From NCBI RefSeq assembly GCF_001045445.1, contig NZ_LFNF01000005.1:62001-126000 (forward strand): 64,000 nt of DNA, written 5' to 3'. The notes beneath the pieces were generated by a model. That model did not search any database. It saw only the letters and a list, made by a program, of their open reading frames with translations, and had not been told where the DNA came from. The stretch is from Chryseobacterium sp. BLS98 (GTDB lineage Bacteria > Bacteroidota > Bacteroidia > Flavobacteriales > Weeksellaceae). Of the stretch, positions 51,188 to 59,565 are shown in pieces. The position numbers and the translations under genes are program-made. Numbering within the stretch: the stretch's first letter is position 1; each line of letters starts with the position of its first letter.

Positions 51188-52360
51188 ATGAAAAAGTATG
51201 CATATATTGGATGCCTGGGATTTATTGCCGTAATTACCACGGAATTCGGAGTGATAGGAATTTTGCCACAGATCGCGCAGCATTACCAAATAGGGATTGA
51301 CAAAGCAGGATGGCTTCTGAGTGCTTTTGCACTGATCATCGCCATAACAGGGCCATTCATGACTCTTTTAATGTCCGGATTTGACAGGAGGAAGGTGATG
51401 CTGGCGGCTATTTCTATTTTTTTGTTTACGGCTATGATTTCTGCCATGTCGCCTCCGTTCTGGCTTCTGATGCTGGTCCGGGTATTTCCAGCATTTTTAC
51501 AACCGGTTTATATTGCAACGGCCTTGTCTGTTGCAGTATCCGGTTCAGAGAAGAAACAAGCTAACCAATTAATGGGAATTGTATTTATTGGGGTTGCGCT
51601 GGCTATGGTTACCACGGTTCCTTTTGCAACCTGGCTGGCCAGTGTTTGGATCTGGGAATCATCTTTTATTGTTCAGGCTGTAGTAAGCACAATAGCGCTC
51701 AGCGTTATTTTTTTTCTGCTTCCTGCTATGCCTGTTACAGAAAAAAAATCCTATAAAAGCCAGCTTAAAATTTTAACTCAACCCACCTTTATCATCAGTA
51801 CTGCCATGAATTTTTTCATGATTACAGCGTGGTTCTCTACCTATAGTTTTTTTGCAGATTACCTGAATAAAGCAAAAGGAATGGACAGTACGATGGTAAG
51901 TTATATGCTTTTCCTATTCGGGATCATTGGGATATTTTCGAACTGGATAGCCGGAAAAATGCTGAGCTGGAATGTTTCGAAAACGACAGCCCTGTTTCTT
52001 TCCGGTACTGTCCTCATGCCTTTTCTGCTGTATTTCTCAGGAAGCAATATAGCTATGAATATCATCAGCATTGCTATTTGGGGATTTTTGTATTCTCCCA
52101 GCTTCCAGAATGCATCCACCTATATGATTTCTTCCGTTCCGGACTCACTGGAGTTTGCAAACAGTTTGGCAACATCTTTCGGAAATTTAGGCGTGACTTT
52201 GGGCACTACTTTAGGAGGATGGATGATTGTTACCCAAGGAGCATCATATAATCCGTGGATAGGTTTTGTTTTCGGTATTCTGGCTTTTATCATGATCATC
52301 CTGAGAAGTATTCTGGAGAAAAAGAATACAAAGAAAAAAATCATTATTCCGTGTTCTTAA
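51188..52360 (+). CDS. MFS transporter
   Basis: A 390-residue 12-helix permease. It starts FIAVITTEFGVIGILPQIAQHYQIGIDKAGWLLSAFAL (DHA1/AraJ-like) and has loop 2-3 MSGFDRRKVMLAA. Being translated 2 nt after the esterase gene suggests export of the same class of compound. The basic tail ends EKKNTKKKIIIPCS. Confidence 0.9.
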   Translation: MKKYAYIGCLGFIAVITTEFGVIGILPQIAQHYQIGIDKAGWLLSAFALIIAITGPFMTLLMSGFDRRKVMLAAISIFLFTAMISAMSPPFWLLMLVRVFPAFLQPVYIATALSVAVSGSEKKQANQLMGIVFIGVALAMVTTVPFATWLASVWIWESSFIVQAVVSTIALSVIFFLLPAMPVTEKKSYKSQLKILTQPTFIISTAMNFFMITAWFSTYSFFADYLNKAKGMDSTMVSYMLFLFGIIGIFSNWIAGKMLSWNVSKTTALFLSGTVLMPFLLYFSGSNIAMNIISIAIWGFLYSPSFQNASTYMISSVPDSLEFANSLATSFGNLGVTLGTTLGGWMIVTQGASYNPWIGFVFGILAFIMIILRSILEKKNTKKKIIIPCS

Positions 52361-52363
52361 TTA

Positions 52364-52408
52364 TAATGTAACAAAATTTGTTACATTAATAAGAATACAC
52401 TATCTTTG
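52364..52408 (+). promoter_or_regulatory. Promoter and 25-bp perfect palindrome of the FrnE-like gene
   Basis: TAATGTAACAAA and TTTGTTACATTA flank a single A at 52376. The -7 box TATCTTTG lies at 52401-52408, with TTTG 20 bp upstream inside the palindrome. A repressor dimer here would cover the -33 element. Confidence 0.6.
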
Positions 52409-52445
52409 ATCTTTAAATAATTTCACCAAAAATTAAAAAAGAAAA

Positions 52446-53147
52446 ATGAAAATAGAAATATGGTCTGATGTAATGTGCCCGTTTTGCTACATCGGAAAGA
52501 ATAATTTTGAACAGGCCCTTGAAAAGCTTCCGTTTAAAAATGAAGTCGAAGTAGAGTGGAAGAGCTTCCAGTTAGATCCAACTTTAGACCCGGCTCAGCC
52601 TCAAAATACAATCGAATATTTTAAAGAGAAGAAGGGATTTCCGGCAGAACAGGCTGCCCAGATGATCGGCCAGGTAGCCCAGATGGGCAAAGGTGCCGGA
52701 ATTGATTTTAACTTTGAAAAAGCTTTGATCATCAATACTTTTACAGCCCACAAATTACTTCATCTTGCCAAAAAATACGGTAAGGCGAATGAGATGGAAG
52801 AAGCCCTTTTTAAAGCGCACTTTATCGACGGAAAAAATGTAGGAGATATTGAAGTACTTGTTGCCCTCGCAGAAAATTTAAATATGGATAAAGATGAAGC
52901 AAGACAGGCTTTAGTTTCAGACCAGTTTAATTATGAAATCAATCAGGATATTCAGGAAGCCAAAAACAATGGTATATCCAGCGTTCCTTTCTTCGTATTG
53001 AATGGAAAGTATGCGGTATCCGGAGCACAGCCGGCAGAAGTTTTTGCAGAAGCTTTGCAGCAGACCTATAAGGAAACAGTAAGCCCGTTTAAAGATCTTT
53101 CCAAAGATGGCGGCGCATCTTGTGATGCAGATGGATGCAGTATTTAA
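52446..53147 (+). CDS. FrnE-like DsbA family oxidoreductase
   Basis: A 233-residue cytosolic DsbA-fold protein. The CPFC active site is in IWSDVMCPFCYIGKNNFEQAL, a helical insert spans about 60-180, and SSVPFFVLNGKYAVSGAQPAEVFAEAL is the cis-Pro region. FrnE proteins act in disulfide exchange and oxidative stress. The C-terminal CDADGCS adds two Cys that could shuttle electrons. The palindromic promoter implies a dedicated regulator. Confidence 0.92.
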   Translation: MKIEIWSDVMCPFCYIGKNNFEQALEKLPFKNEVEVEWKSFQLDPTLDPAQPQNTIEYFKEKKGFPAEQAAQMIGQVAQMGKGAGIDFNFEKALIINTFTAHKLLHLAKKYGKANEMEEALFKAHFIDGKNVGDIEVLVALAENLNMDKDEARQALVSDQFNYEINQDIQEAKNNGISSVPFFVLNGKYAVSGAQPAEVFAEALQQTYKETVSPFKDLSKDGGASCDADGCSI

Positions 53148-53162
53148 ATTTTAAAGTATATT

Positions 53163-53319
53163 TTTTAAACGCAAAGTTATTTTGATTGTAAGAAAACAGG
53201 AATTTGGTCTTGCCACTGATAAGCTAATATGACCTCCGCTTAATCAGATCAATCAAAGATTGATTTTCTCTTTGCTTTCTCCAACTATGCATTATTAAAA
53301 TAAAACTTTGCGTTTAAAA
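53163..53319. repeat. 157-bp MITE-like element with perfect 16-bp terminal inverted repeats
   Basis: TTTTAAACGCAAAGTT (53163-53178) is the exact inverse complement of AACTTTGCGTTTAAAA (53304-53319). The interior is non-coding and has a hairpin ATCAATC-AAA-GATTGAT (53248-53264). No clear target-site duplication is seen. It could be a miniature element or a REP-like intergenic repeat. Confidence 0.55.
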
Positions 53320-53349
53320 TCAGCTTATTAATAATAATTTTCAACATAG

Positions 53350-53377
53350 AACACCTCCATTAGAGGTGTTTTGTTAT
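53350..53377 (+). terminator. Terminator
   Basis: AACACCTC (53350-53357) pairs with GAGGTGTT (53363-53370), followed by TTGTTATTT. It probably ends FrnE-gene transcripts that cross the repeat element. Confidence 0.8.
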
Positions 53378-53454
53378 TTAAACCCCGAATAATAAACGAA
53401 AGATCCTCCTATTTATCCATTCAATGCTTATTTTTGTTCAAATATTTATATTCC

Positions 53455-54036
53455 ATGATAAAAATAAATGCTGAATCTCAATATCCCGTTTCAGAAACCC
53501 TGTTTGTCTTTGCTCTGGATTCAGAAGCAGGAAAAGCATTTGAGGGGAAAAATAAACTGGTAACAGGAATCGGGAAAGTGAATGCAGCCATAGAACTGAC
53601 AAAAGAAATTCATACCAGAAAGCCAAAACTGATCATTAACCTTGGATCTGCAGGAAGTAAAAGCTTCAGTAAAGGCGAAGTAATCTGCTGTACAAAGTTT
53701 ATCCAGCGCGATATGGATGTAAGAGGGCTTGGCTTCAGTCTTTACGAAACGCCACTGTCCGGAATTCCTCCTGTTCTGGAATACGGTCTTGAGATGAATG
53801 GCCTGGAGCAGGGAATCTGTGGCAGCGGCGACAGTTTTGAAATGAATCATTCCGAAACAGATTACAACATTGTAGATATGGAGGCTTATCCGCTGGCTCT
53901 TATTGCCCAAAAAGAAAATATTCCGTTTTTATGCCTTAAGTATATTTCAGATGATGCAGGAAGTGATGCTGCGGACGATTGGTCGGTTCAGGTACATCTG
54001 GCTTCTGAAGCGTTTAAAAAGATATTATTTTCATAG
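53455..54036 (+). CDS. Nucleoside phosphorylase/MTA-SAH nucleosidase-like protein
   Basis: A 193-residue protein. VTGIGKVNAAIELTKEI and LIINLGSAGSKSFSKGEVICCTKFIQRDMD match the PNP/MTAN fold; NIVDMEAYPLALIAQKENIPFLCLKYISDDAG holds the ME base-sugar motif and the catalytic Asp. It should hydrolyse a nucleoside such as methylthioadenosine, though it is shorter than a typical MTAN (about 230). The ATG at 53455 follows a -7 box. Confidence 0.88.
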   Translation: MIKINAESQYPVSETLFVFALDSEAGKAFEGKNKLVTGIGKVNAAIELTKEIHTRKPKLIINLGSAGSKSFSKGEVICCTKFIQRDMDVRGLGFSLYETPLSGIPPVLEYGLEMNGLEQGICGSGDSFEMNHSETDYNIVDMEAYPLALIAQKENIPFLCLKYISDDAGSDAADDWSVQVHLASEAFKKILFS

Positions 54037-54072
54037 GATGATTTCTGCTTGAAATTTGAGATCGCAGTTCTT

Positions 54073-54867
54073 ATGAAAGTTACCTTTTATCATCCCCTGC
54101 ATCCTGTACTTCAAAAATATATTGAAGGATATTATTTTGTAGACAAGGATGACAGCCACCAGCCCGTAAGATACCTTACCTTTCCGGACAATTACTTTAT
54201 TGTATCAGCCTGTCAGGACGTGTCTATTACTCAGGATAAGGGTTGGGTAGAGATTCACAGATCATTATCGGAAAACCTGGTGATTGATTTTGTTTCCAGA
54301 TGCTCTGTTCCTACTGAAATTTGTTACCGGCAATCTGTAAACGAAGTTACGGTTTACTTTAAGCCATTGGGAATGTATCATTTTTTTGAGGTAGATGAAA
54401 GTTCAGCTTTAAAGGAAGTTCTTCATCTTTCAAATTTTAATGAAATCATGAATGCTGTTTTAAAAGAAAAGGATAGGAAGCAGCAAATTGAATTGCTGGA
54501 AAATTACTGGCTTTCAAAATTCCAACAGAAAAATCTAACCTTAGCCTACAATATTCTGGCTGATTTTGATACTGAGCTGATCATCGAAGAAATTGCTGAA
54601 AAAAACGGAATTACAAGACAGTATCTGAATAAAATTTCAAACCGATATCTGGGCAAACCCGCATCAGAATTCAGAAAAATCCAGAGATTCCGTAAAGTCC
54701 TGATTTCAAATAAAAAAACCAGAAACCTCACGGAACTTTCATATGAAAATCTTTTTTATGACCAGTCTCATCTTATTAAAGATTTTAAAGAACTAACAAA
54801 AATAAGCCCGGGAAAATTCTTTGAAAATGTAGATACGCAACAAAATAATATCTGGTTATTTATCTGA
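54073..54867 (+). CDS. AraC family transcriptional regulator
   Basis: A 264-residue protein with the DUF6597-like N-terminal sensor (HPVLQKYIEGYYFVDKDDSHQPVRYLTFPDNYFIVS) and a C-terminal AraC domain (IEEIAEKNGITRQYLNKISNRYLGKPASEFRKIQRFRKVLIS, ENLFYDQSHLIKDFKELTKISPGKFF). ATG 54073 is preferred over a TTG at 54049. It follows the nucleosidase by 36 nt and may share its transcript. Confidence 0.88.
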   Translation: MKVTFYHPLHPVLQKYIEGYYFVDKDDSHQPVRYLTFPDNYFIVSACQDVSITQDKGWVEIHRSLSENLVIDFVSRCSVPTEICYRQSVNEVTVYFKPLGMYHFFEVDESSALKEVLHLSNFNEIMNAVLKEKDRKQQIELLENYWLSKFQQKNLTLAYNILADFDTELIIEEIAEKNGITRQYLNKISNRYLGKPASEFRKIQRFRKVLISNKKTRNLTELSYENLFYDQSHLIKDFKELTKISPGKFFENVDTQQNNIWLFI

Positions 54868-54904
54868 GTTTCCATTTTTACAATTTATATGATTTTCATT
54901 GAGA

Positions 54905-54912
54905 TACTTTTG
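54905..54912 (+). promoter_or_regulatory. -7 box of the S41 peptidase gene
   Basis: TACTTTTG is an exact TAnnTTTG match, 22 nt before the ATG at 54935 and 10 nt before the ATG at 54923. Confidence 0.5.
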
Positions 54913-54934
54913 CTGAAACATTATGCCTGTTTCA

Positions 54935-55945
54935 ATGAAAAAAATAATAGCCGGAGTTTTATTTTTACACTCCTTATTCTCTTATGCACAGAGAAACGAA
55001 AATACAGCGGTACTTGCTGACATCACAGAAAAAGTAAAGCAATATTACATCGATAAAGATGCCTACAAAAGAGTGGATTCTTTATTTCAGAGTGAATCTG
55101 GAAAAGGGACTTTTAATGATTTGAGCAAAAAAGATTTTGCAGCACTGCTCACTCAAAAGCTGCGGACTGATATAAAAGACAAACATTTCTTTGTTAAGTA
55201 TCTTGAAAACTACAGTCCGGAAAAGCCAATCGATGAAAAGGAAAGAGAAAAGCAGGATAATTTTCACAACAGTCTTGAAAATTTTGGTTTTGAAAGTGTT
55301 CAACGTTTGCAGGGCAATATTGGCTATATAGATTTCAAAGGTTTTGCTCCCCCTGAATCCAGCGCAAAAACACTGGCCTCTGTAATGGATTTTGTGGCCA
55401 ATACCCATTCCTTAATCATTGACCTTAGAGAAAATGGAGGCGGAGATAATGGAATGCTTATGCTATTCTGCAGTTACTTTTTTGACAAAAAAACGAACCT
55501 TTACACTACTTATTTAAGACATACGGGCCAGACGATACAAAATATAACACAATCTGAAGTTTCCGGACAGAAATACCTCCATAAAAATATTTATATCCTT
55601 ACCAGTAAAAGAACTTTTTCCGCAGGGGAGGCAGTCGCTTACTTCTTACAGGAACATCAACTGGCCGAAGTAATAGGTGAAAAAACCGAAGGAGCCGCCA
55701 ATCCTGTAGATCATTTTATCATCCAAAATCAATACTTACTGCTTGTTCCGGCAGGGAAAATTACTTCTGCCAGGAGTCATAAAAACTGGGACCATATTGG
55801 GATAACCCCTGATCAGGAAGTAAAAGCCGAAGATGCATTAAAGACGGCCCATCTTAAAATTTTAAAAAACATTTTAAAAACAGGAACAAAAACAGAACTG
55901 AGCATACCCCAAATAAAAAATCTTATTAATAAATTAGAACAATAA
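54935..55945 (+). CDS. S41 family peptidase (C-terminal processing-like)
   Basis: A protein of about 336 residues with signal peptide MKKIIAGVLFLHSLFSYAQ. The mature protein has an N-terminal helical region and the tail-specific protease core: IGYIDFKGFAPPE, IIDLRENGGGDNGM, catalytic Ser in ILTSKRTFSAGEAVAYFLQ, and EKTEGAANPV. No PDZ domain is obvious, as in interphotoreceptor-retinoid-binding-like S41 members. An ATG at 54923 would add four residues. Confidence 0.9.
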   Translation: MKKIIAGVLFLHSLFSYAQRNENTAVLADITEKVKQYYIDKDAYKRVDSLFQSESGKGTFNDLSKKDFAALLTQKLRTDIKDKHFFVKYLENYSPEKPIDEKEREKQDNFHNSLENFGFESVQRLQGNIGYIDFKGFAPPESSAKTLASVMDFVANTHSLIIDLRENGGGDNGMLMLFCSYFFDKKTNLYTTYLRHTGQTIQNITQSEVSGQKYLHKNIYILTSKRTFSAGEAVAYFLQEHQLAEVIGEKTEGAANPVDHFIIQNQYLLLVPAGKITSARSHKNWDHIGITPDQEVKAEDALKTAHLKILKNILKTGTKTELSIPQIKNLINKLEQ

Positions 55946-55954
55946 ATACGCATT

Positions 55955-56476
55955 ATGTCATCAATAACAATTTTGAAAGCTGGAATAAATGACCTTGAAA
56001 CTATTCAGAATATTGGAATACAGACTTTTTCCGAAACCTTTTCCGAAAGCAACCCAGAGGAAGCTATGAAAAATTATCTCGAAAAAAGTTTCAGTACGGA
56101 AAAAGTAAAATCAGAATTGAACCACGCAGATTCCCATTTCTATATTGCATGGGAAGAGGACATTGCTGTAGGCTATCTCAAATTAAATTCAGGATCTGCA
56201 CAAACAGAACTGCAGGATGATACGGCTATGGAAATAGAGAGGATATATGTTAAAAAAAGCCACCACGGTCAGAAAGTAGGGCAGTTGCTGTATGATCAGG
56301 CCTTGGAAACAGCAAAAAGTTTTAACAAACAATACCTTTGGCTTGGGGTCTGGGAAAAGAATCCAAGAGCGATTAGATTTTATGAAAAAAACGGTTTTGA
56401 AGTATTCGGAAGCCATACCTTCAGGTTGGGAGATGATGAACAGACTGATCTGATGATGAAAAAAATCCTGAAATAA
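55955..56476 (+). CDS. GNAT family N-acetyltransferase
   Basis: A 173-residue single GNAT domain. IAVGYLKLNSGS and MEIERIYVKKSHHGQKVGQLLYDQALETAKSF hold the acetyl-CoA-binding QxxGxG/A (QKVGQLL), and WLGVWEKNPRAIRFYEKNGFEVFG is the final motif. The substrate is unknown; the form resembles spermidine acetyltransferase-like members. It lies 9 nt after the peptidase gene. Confidence 0.9.
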   Translation: MSSITILKAGINDLETIQNIGIQTFSETFSESNPEEAMKNYLEKSFSTEKVKSELNHADSHFYIAWEEDIAVGYLKLNSGSAQTELQDDTAMEIERIYVKKSHHGQKVGQLLYDQALETAKSFNKQYLWLGVWEKNPRAIRFYEKNGFEVFGSHTFRLGDDEQTDLMMKKILK

Positions 56477-56513
56477 TTTAAAAATTAAATTTTTGTTGCT
56501 GAGTTTTTTGAAA

Positions 56514-56634
56514 CATTAAGAACATTGAAGCAATTAAGGAAAGTTAAGATTAAAATCAGAAGATTTCTTAAGTATAGTATTTACTTAAAGCGAAGCTCAC
56601 CTTAATAATCTTAAAAATTTATTAAATCTTAATG
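56514..56634. repeat. Imperfect inverted-repeat element with TTAAGATT words
   Basis: CATTAAGA (56514-56521) and TTAAGATT (56544-56551) find their complements at 56627-56634 (TCTTAATG) and 56607-56614 (AATCTTAA). It is AT-rich and non-coding, and looks like a decayed intergenic repeat. Confidence 0.4.
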
Positions 56635-56657
56635 GTTTAAAAATAGTTTAATTAAAA

Positions 56658-56690
56658 AAATCCTTTTAAGCACAAGTCTTAAAAGGATTT
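56658..56690 (-). terminator. Terminator of the 2-oxoglutarate hydroxylase gene
   Basis: A 13-bp stem, AAATCCTTTTAAG with CTTAAAAGGATTT, with a T tract on minus (plus A run at 56654-56660). Confidence 0.8.
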
Positions 56691-56724
56691 ATCATGATTG
56701 ATTAATAAACGTTATCGAAATAAT

Positions 56725-57822
56725 TTAAATATTTTCAAAGTTTTTTCCCAAATGTTCTTCAATCACAAAGAATGGGTCTTCAGTAAGCGTATGGGCTCTC
56801 ATGTCCATTAAACTTACTTTACTCATCATACGGAGCATAATTCTTCTCTGGCAACGGTATTCCATCCCGTCAATGTTTCTCACGCCGGCACGAAAAGCTG
56901 ATCTTCCGTGAGCACATAAATGATTATTGACCAATATAACATCTCCGGCCTGTGGCGTAAATCCTGAATAAATCAGATCTCTTGCCTCTTCCCAGAATTC
57001 ATTCAGATGATATTGAGCATCATCACTTTGCTTAATGCTTGGATTGAATAACTGTTCTGCTGCGTCAAATCGCATGAAAGGAAGTTCATAATTCCCATAA
57101 AGAATGGCATCCAGCACTTCTTCTTCATCAGTTGCTGTTTCAAGATTGGCATCTTTTGGAATCTTGTACATGCGCTCAAAAAGAGGTCTGAATTTTTCAC
57201 CGATAGATTCATGGGAACGAATGGAATACAAGGTAGAAGGTACCTGCTCTTCATTTCTGATATACATAAAGCTCAAAAAGTCAGCCTGATGTTTCAGAAA
57301 GGCATCTTCCGTATGCACATAAAGATCCGTTGAAGATCCTGATCCGGTCTGGGTTTCACGCATTTTTTCATCAGGGATGATTGCATGCATTAACCCACCG
57401 CCTTTACGCTGAGAATAATACTGTACCGGCTTCGATGGAAGCGCTCCATGCATCAAGGCACAGGCAAAACCGTAAAGATTGAACTTGGAATAATCTGCAG
57501 ACTGCCAGTTGGCTGGGGTAGTACCGATACTTTCCTGATCAATATCCATCAATCCCCTGAATGCGATAGCTCCGTACTGATCTTTTGAAAAGTCGCTGGC
57601 AAAATCAGCGGCTATATGCAGAATTCTTTCCGGTAAAAAATAAGAGGCCAGCTGGTGAACATGGGTGATAAATTCCCTGTTTTCATAGCTGCCATATTTT
57701 CTCTCAAGATGCGCCGCTGCATCTTGTATCATTCTTCTTTCCTGAGAGGTAATCTCAATGATGGCGGGAAGCAGTTTTACCGCAGTAATACTGTCGTTAT
57801 CTAAAATTTCTGGCGAATTCAT
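56725..57822 (-). CDS. Fe(II)/2-oxoglutarate-dependent amino-acid hydroxylase (VioC/clavaminate synthase-like)
   Basis: A 365-residue dioxygenase of the TauD/clavaminate synthase superfamily. The iron ligands are His170 and Glu172 in HTED and His305 in CAHGRSAF; QRRIMLRMM near the end gives the 2-oxoglutarate Arg. An HxE in place of HxD is typical of VioC-like enzymes that hydroxylate free Arg or Lys. I recall lysine 4-hydroxylases of Flavobacterium and Chitinophaga in this family, beside PLP decarboxylases as here. The start at 57822 (MNSPEILDND) is supported by a promoter further upstream. Confidence 0.88.
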   Translation of the reverse strand: MNSPEILDNDSITAVKLLPAIIEITSQERRMIQDAAAHLERKYGSYENREFITHVHQLASYFLPERILHIAADFASDFSKDQYGAIAFRGLMDIDQESIGTTPANWQSADYSKFNLYGFACALMHGALPSKPVQYYSQRKGGGLMHAIIPDEKMRETQTGSGSSTDLYVHTEDAFLKHQADFLSFMYIRNEEQVPSTLYSIRSHESIGEKFRPLFERMYKIPKDANLETATDEEEVLDAILYGNYELPFMRFDAAEQLFNPSIKQSDDAQYHLNEFWEEARDLIYSGFTPQAGDVILVNNHLCAHGRSAFRAGVRNIDGMEYRCQRRIMLRMMSKVSLMDMRAHTLTEDPFFVIEEHLGKNFENI

Positions 57823-57832
57823 TAAAAAAATA

Positions 57833-57862
57833 TTTGGTGTGTGAATTAAATTTCTATATTTG
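57833..57862 (+). promoter_or_regulatory. Possible promoter of the siderophore operon
   Basis: TTTG (57833-57836), 18 bp, then TATATTTG (57855-57862) on plus. A start near 57869 would give a leader of about 170 nt to the decarboxylase ATG. It faces the divergent hydroxylase promoter. Confidence 0.45.
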
Positions 57863-57894
57863 TTTTTAATTATTCTAAATAACAATTGAAAGTT

Positions 57895-57925
57895 CAAATT
57901 TATGAATAATTTATCATCTACCAAA
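57895..57925 (-). promoter_or_regulatory. Promoter of the hydroxylase gene
   Basis: On minus, TTTG (57925-57922), 19 bp, then TAAATTTG (57902-57895). This is the best -33/-7 match in the window. The start near 57888 leaves a 66-nt leader before the ATG at 57822. Confidence 0.65.
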
Positions 57926-58038
57926 TAAAAAGTAAAAAAATGTAAAAATTAAAAACTTGACTGTCAGGTATATACATCTATATATCATATCACTTTACAC
58001 AACTTATTGATTTTAAAAACCACCTTAGAATACCTTAT

Positions 58039-59565
58039 ATGAACAACAATCAAATGCCCGTCGGAGACATCCTGGGCGCTTCCTTACCTCACATTTCGGG
58101 GAATTTTGGAAATATTTTTCATTCTGATAATTATGATCATTATCGTTCCGCTGTTAAAGAAACTTTAGATCTTGTGGGAACATTCCTTCACAGAAACGAC
58201 AAACCCTTCAGCGGAATAGAAGCCAAAGAAATGAAAGGCATGGTACAGCAGATAGACCTTAATCAAAAACTGTCTTCTTACCAGGAACTTCTTCAGGAAG
58301 TAGATACTATATATGTAAAGCACGCTACTGCTTTTCACTTACCACAATATGTAGCACACCTTAACTGCCCGATCGTTATCCCAGCTCTTGCGGGAGAAAT
58401 TCTTGTGAGTGCCATCAATTCTTCCCAGGACACCTACGACCAAAGCGCCGGAGGAACATTCATGGAAAGAAAACTGATCGACTGGACTGCTGAGCAGTTA
58501 GGATACAGTGCGGAAACCAGCGACGGTGTTTTCACTGCCGGAGGATCACAGAGTAACCTGATGGGACTTGTGATGATGCGCGACTGCTTTTCTCAGAAAA
58601 GATACAATCATAATATCAAATTAGATGGACTACCACAGGAAGCAGGACGTTTCAGAATCTTTGTTTCTGATAAATCCCACTTCAGCAACTTAAAGAATGC
58701 CTCAATTATGGGATTGGGCGAGAAATGCATCGTTAAAGTTCCTACGGACGACAGATTCTGTATGGATATCACTTTGCTGAAAAAATACATTAAGAGGGAA
58801 GAACAGCTGGGGAATATTCCTATTGGAATTGTAGCCACTGCCGGAACTACAGACTTTGGAAATGTAGATCCGCTGGAAGATATCGCCAATATTGCAGAGC
58901 AGTACAACATCTGGATGCATGTGGATGCAGCCTACGGATGTGCTTTGTTATTGAGCGAAAAATACCGCTATCTCCTGAACGGCATTGAAAGAGCGGATTC
59001 GGTGACAATAGATTATCACAAATCATTCTTCCAGCCGATCAGCAGCAGTGCTTTCATCGTTAAAAACAAGAGGGAGTTAAGAATCCTGAAGCACCATGCA
59101 GATTATCTGAACCCTGCCGAGATGGATGAAGAGGAAATTCCTGCACAGATCAACAAATCCATTATTCAGAGTACACGAAGATTTGATGCTTTGAAACTAT
59201 GGTTTACTTTAAGAATGATGGGGAAAGAACAGCTTTCCGAGTATACAGATACTGTAATCGACCTGACTAAAGATGTAGCAGCAATGATTCAGGAAAATGC
59301 TGATTTCGAACTACTTTCCGATACAGACCTGAGCGTTCTGGTTTTCCGTTATATAAGAGAAGACATTGAAGATCTGAACGCTCTAAACCAATACATCAAA
59401 ATGAAACTGTTCTACAGTGGGGAAGTGCTGGTTGCCAGTACAAAAGTAGACGGGAATTTCTACCTGAAATTTACTTTCCTTAATCCTATTACGACCACAG
59501 AAGACGTACATCAAATTTTAAACAAAATAAAAACTCATGGAGAAGACTTTGGTACAGAAGACTAA
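58039..59565 (+). CDS. PLP-dependent group II decarboxylase of the siderophore cluster (lysine/diaminobutyrate type)
   Basis: A 508-residue fold-type I decarboxylase. FTAGGSQSNLMGLVMMRD and WMHVDAAYGCALLLSEKYRYLLNGIERADSVTIDYHKSFF carry the PLP contacts; the Schiff-base Lys is near residue 327 in DYHKSFF. It resembles DesA-type lysine decarboxylases that supply cadaverine for hydroxamate siderophores. It is the first gene of the operon and overlaps the next gene by 29 bp. With the adjacent hydroxylase it may act on hydroxylysine. Confidence 0.92.
   Translation: MNNNQMPVGDILGASLPHISGNFGNIFHSDNYDHYRSAVKETLDLVGTFLHRNDKPFSGIEAKEMKGMVQQIDLNQKLSSYQELLQEVDTIYVKHATAFHLPQYVAHLNCPIVIPALAGEILVSAINSSQDTYDQSAGGTFMERKLIDWTAEQLGYSAETSDGVFTAGGSQSNLMGLVMMRDCFSQKRYNHNIKLDGLPQEAGRFRIFVSDKSHFSNLKNASIMGLGEKCIVKVPTDDRFCMDITLLKKYIKREEQLGNIPIGIVATAGTTDFGNVDPLEDIANIAEQYNIWMHVDAAYGCALLLSEKYRYLLNGIERADSVTIDYHKSFFQPISSSAFIVKNKRELRILKHHADYLNPAEMDEEEIPAQINKSIIQSTRRFDALKLWFTLRMMGKEQLSEYTDTVIDLTKDVAAMIQENADFELLSDTDLSVLVFRYIREDIEDLNALNQYIKMKLFYSGEVLVASTKVDGNFYLKFTFLNPITTTEDVHQILNKIKTHGEDFGTED

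Larger units (their letters stand above)
53148..53454. other. 307-bp intergenic region
   Basis: It holds the 157-bp inverted-repeat element (53163-53319), a terminator (53350-53377), and the -7 box TATTTTTG (53429-53436), 18 nt before the nucleosidase ATG. Confidence 0.6.

Noticed and set aside
57823..57924. N-terminal extension of the 2-oxoglutarate hydroxylase from an ATG at 57924
   Set aside because: The extension overlaps the best promoter in the window and has no homology-like character; ATG 57822 is preferred.
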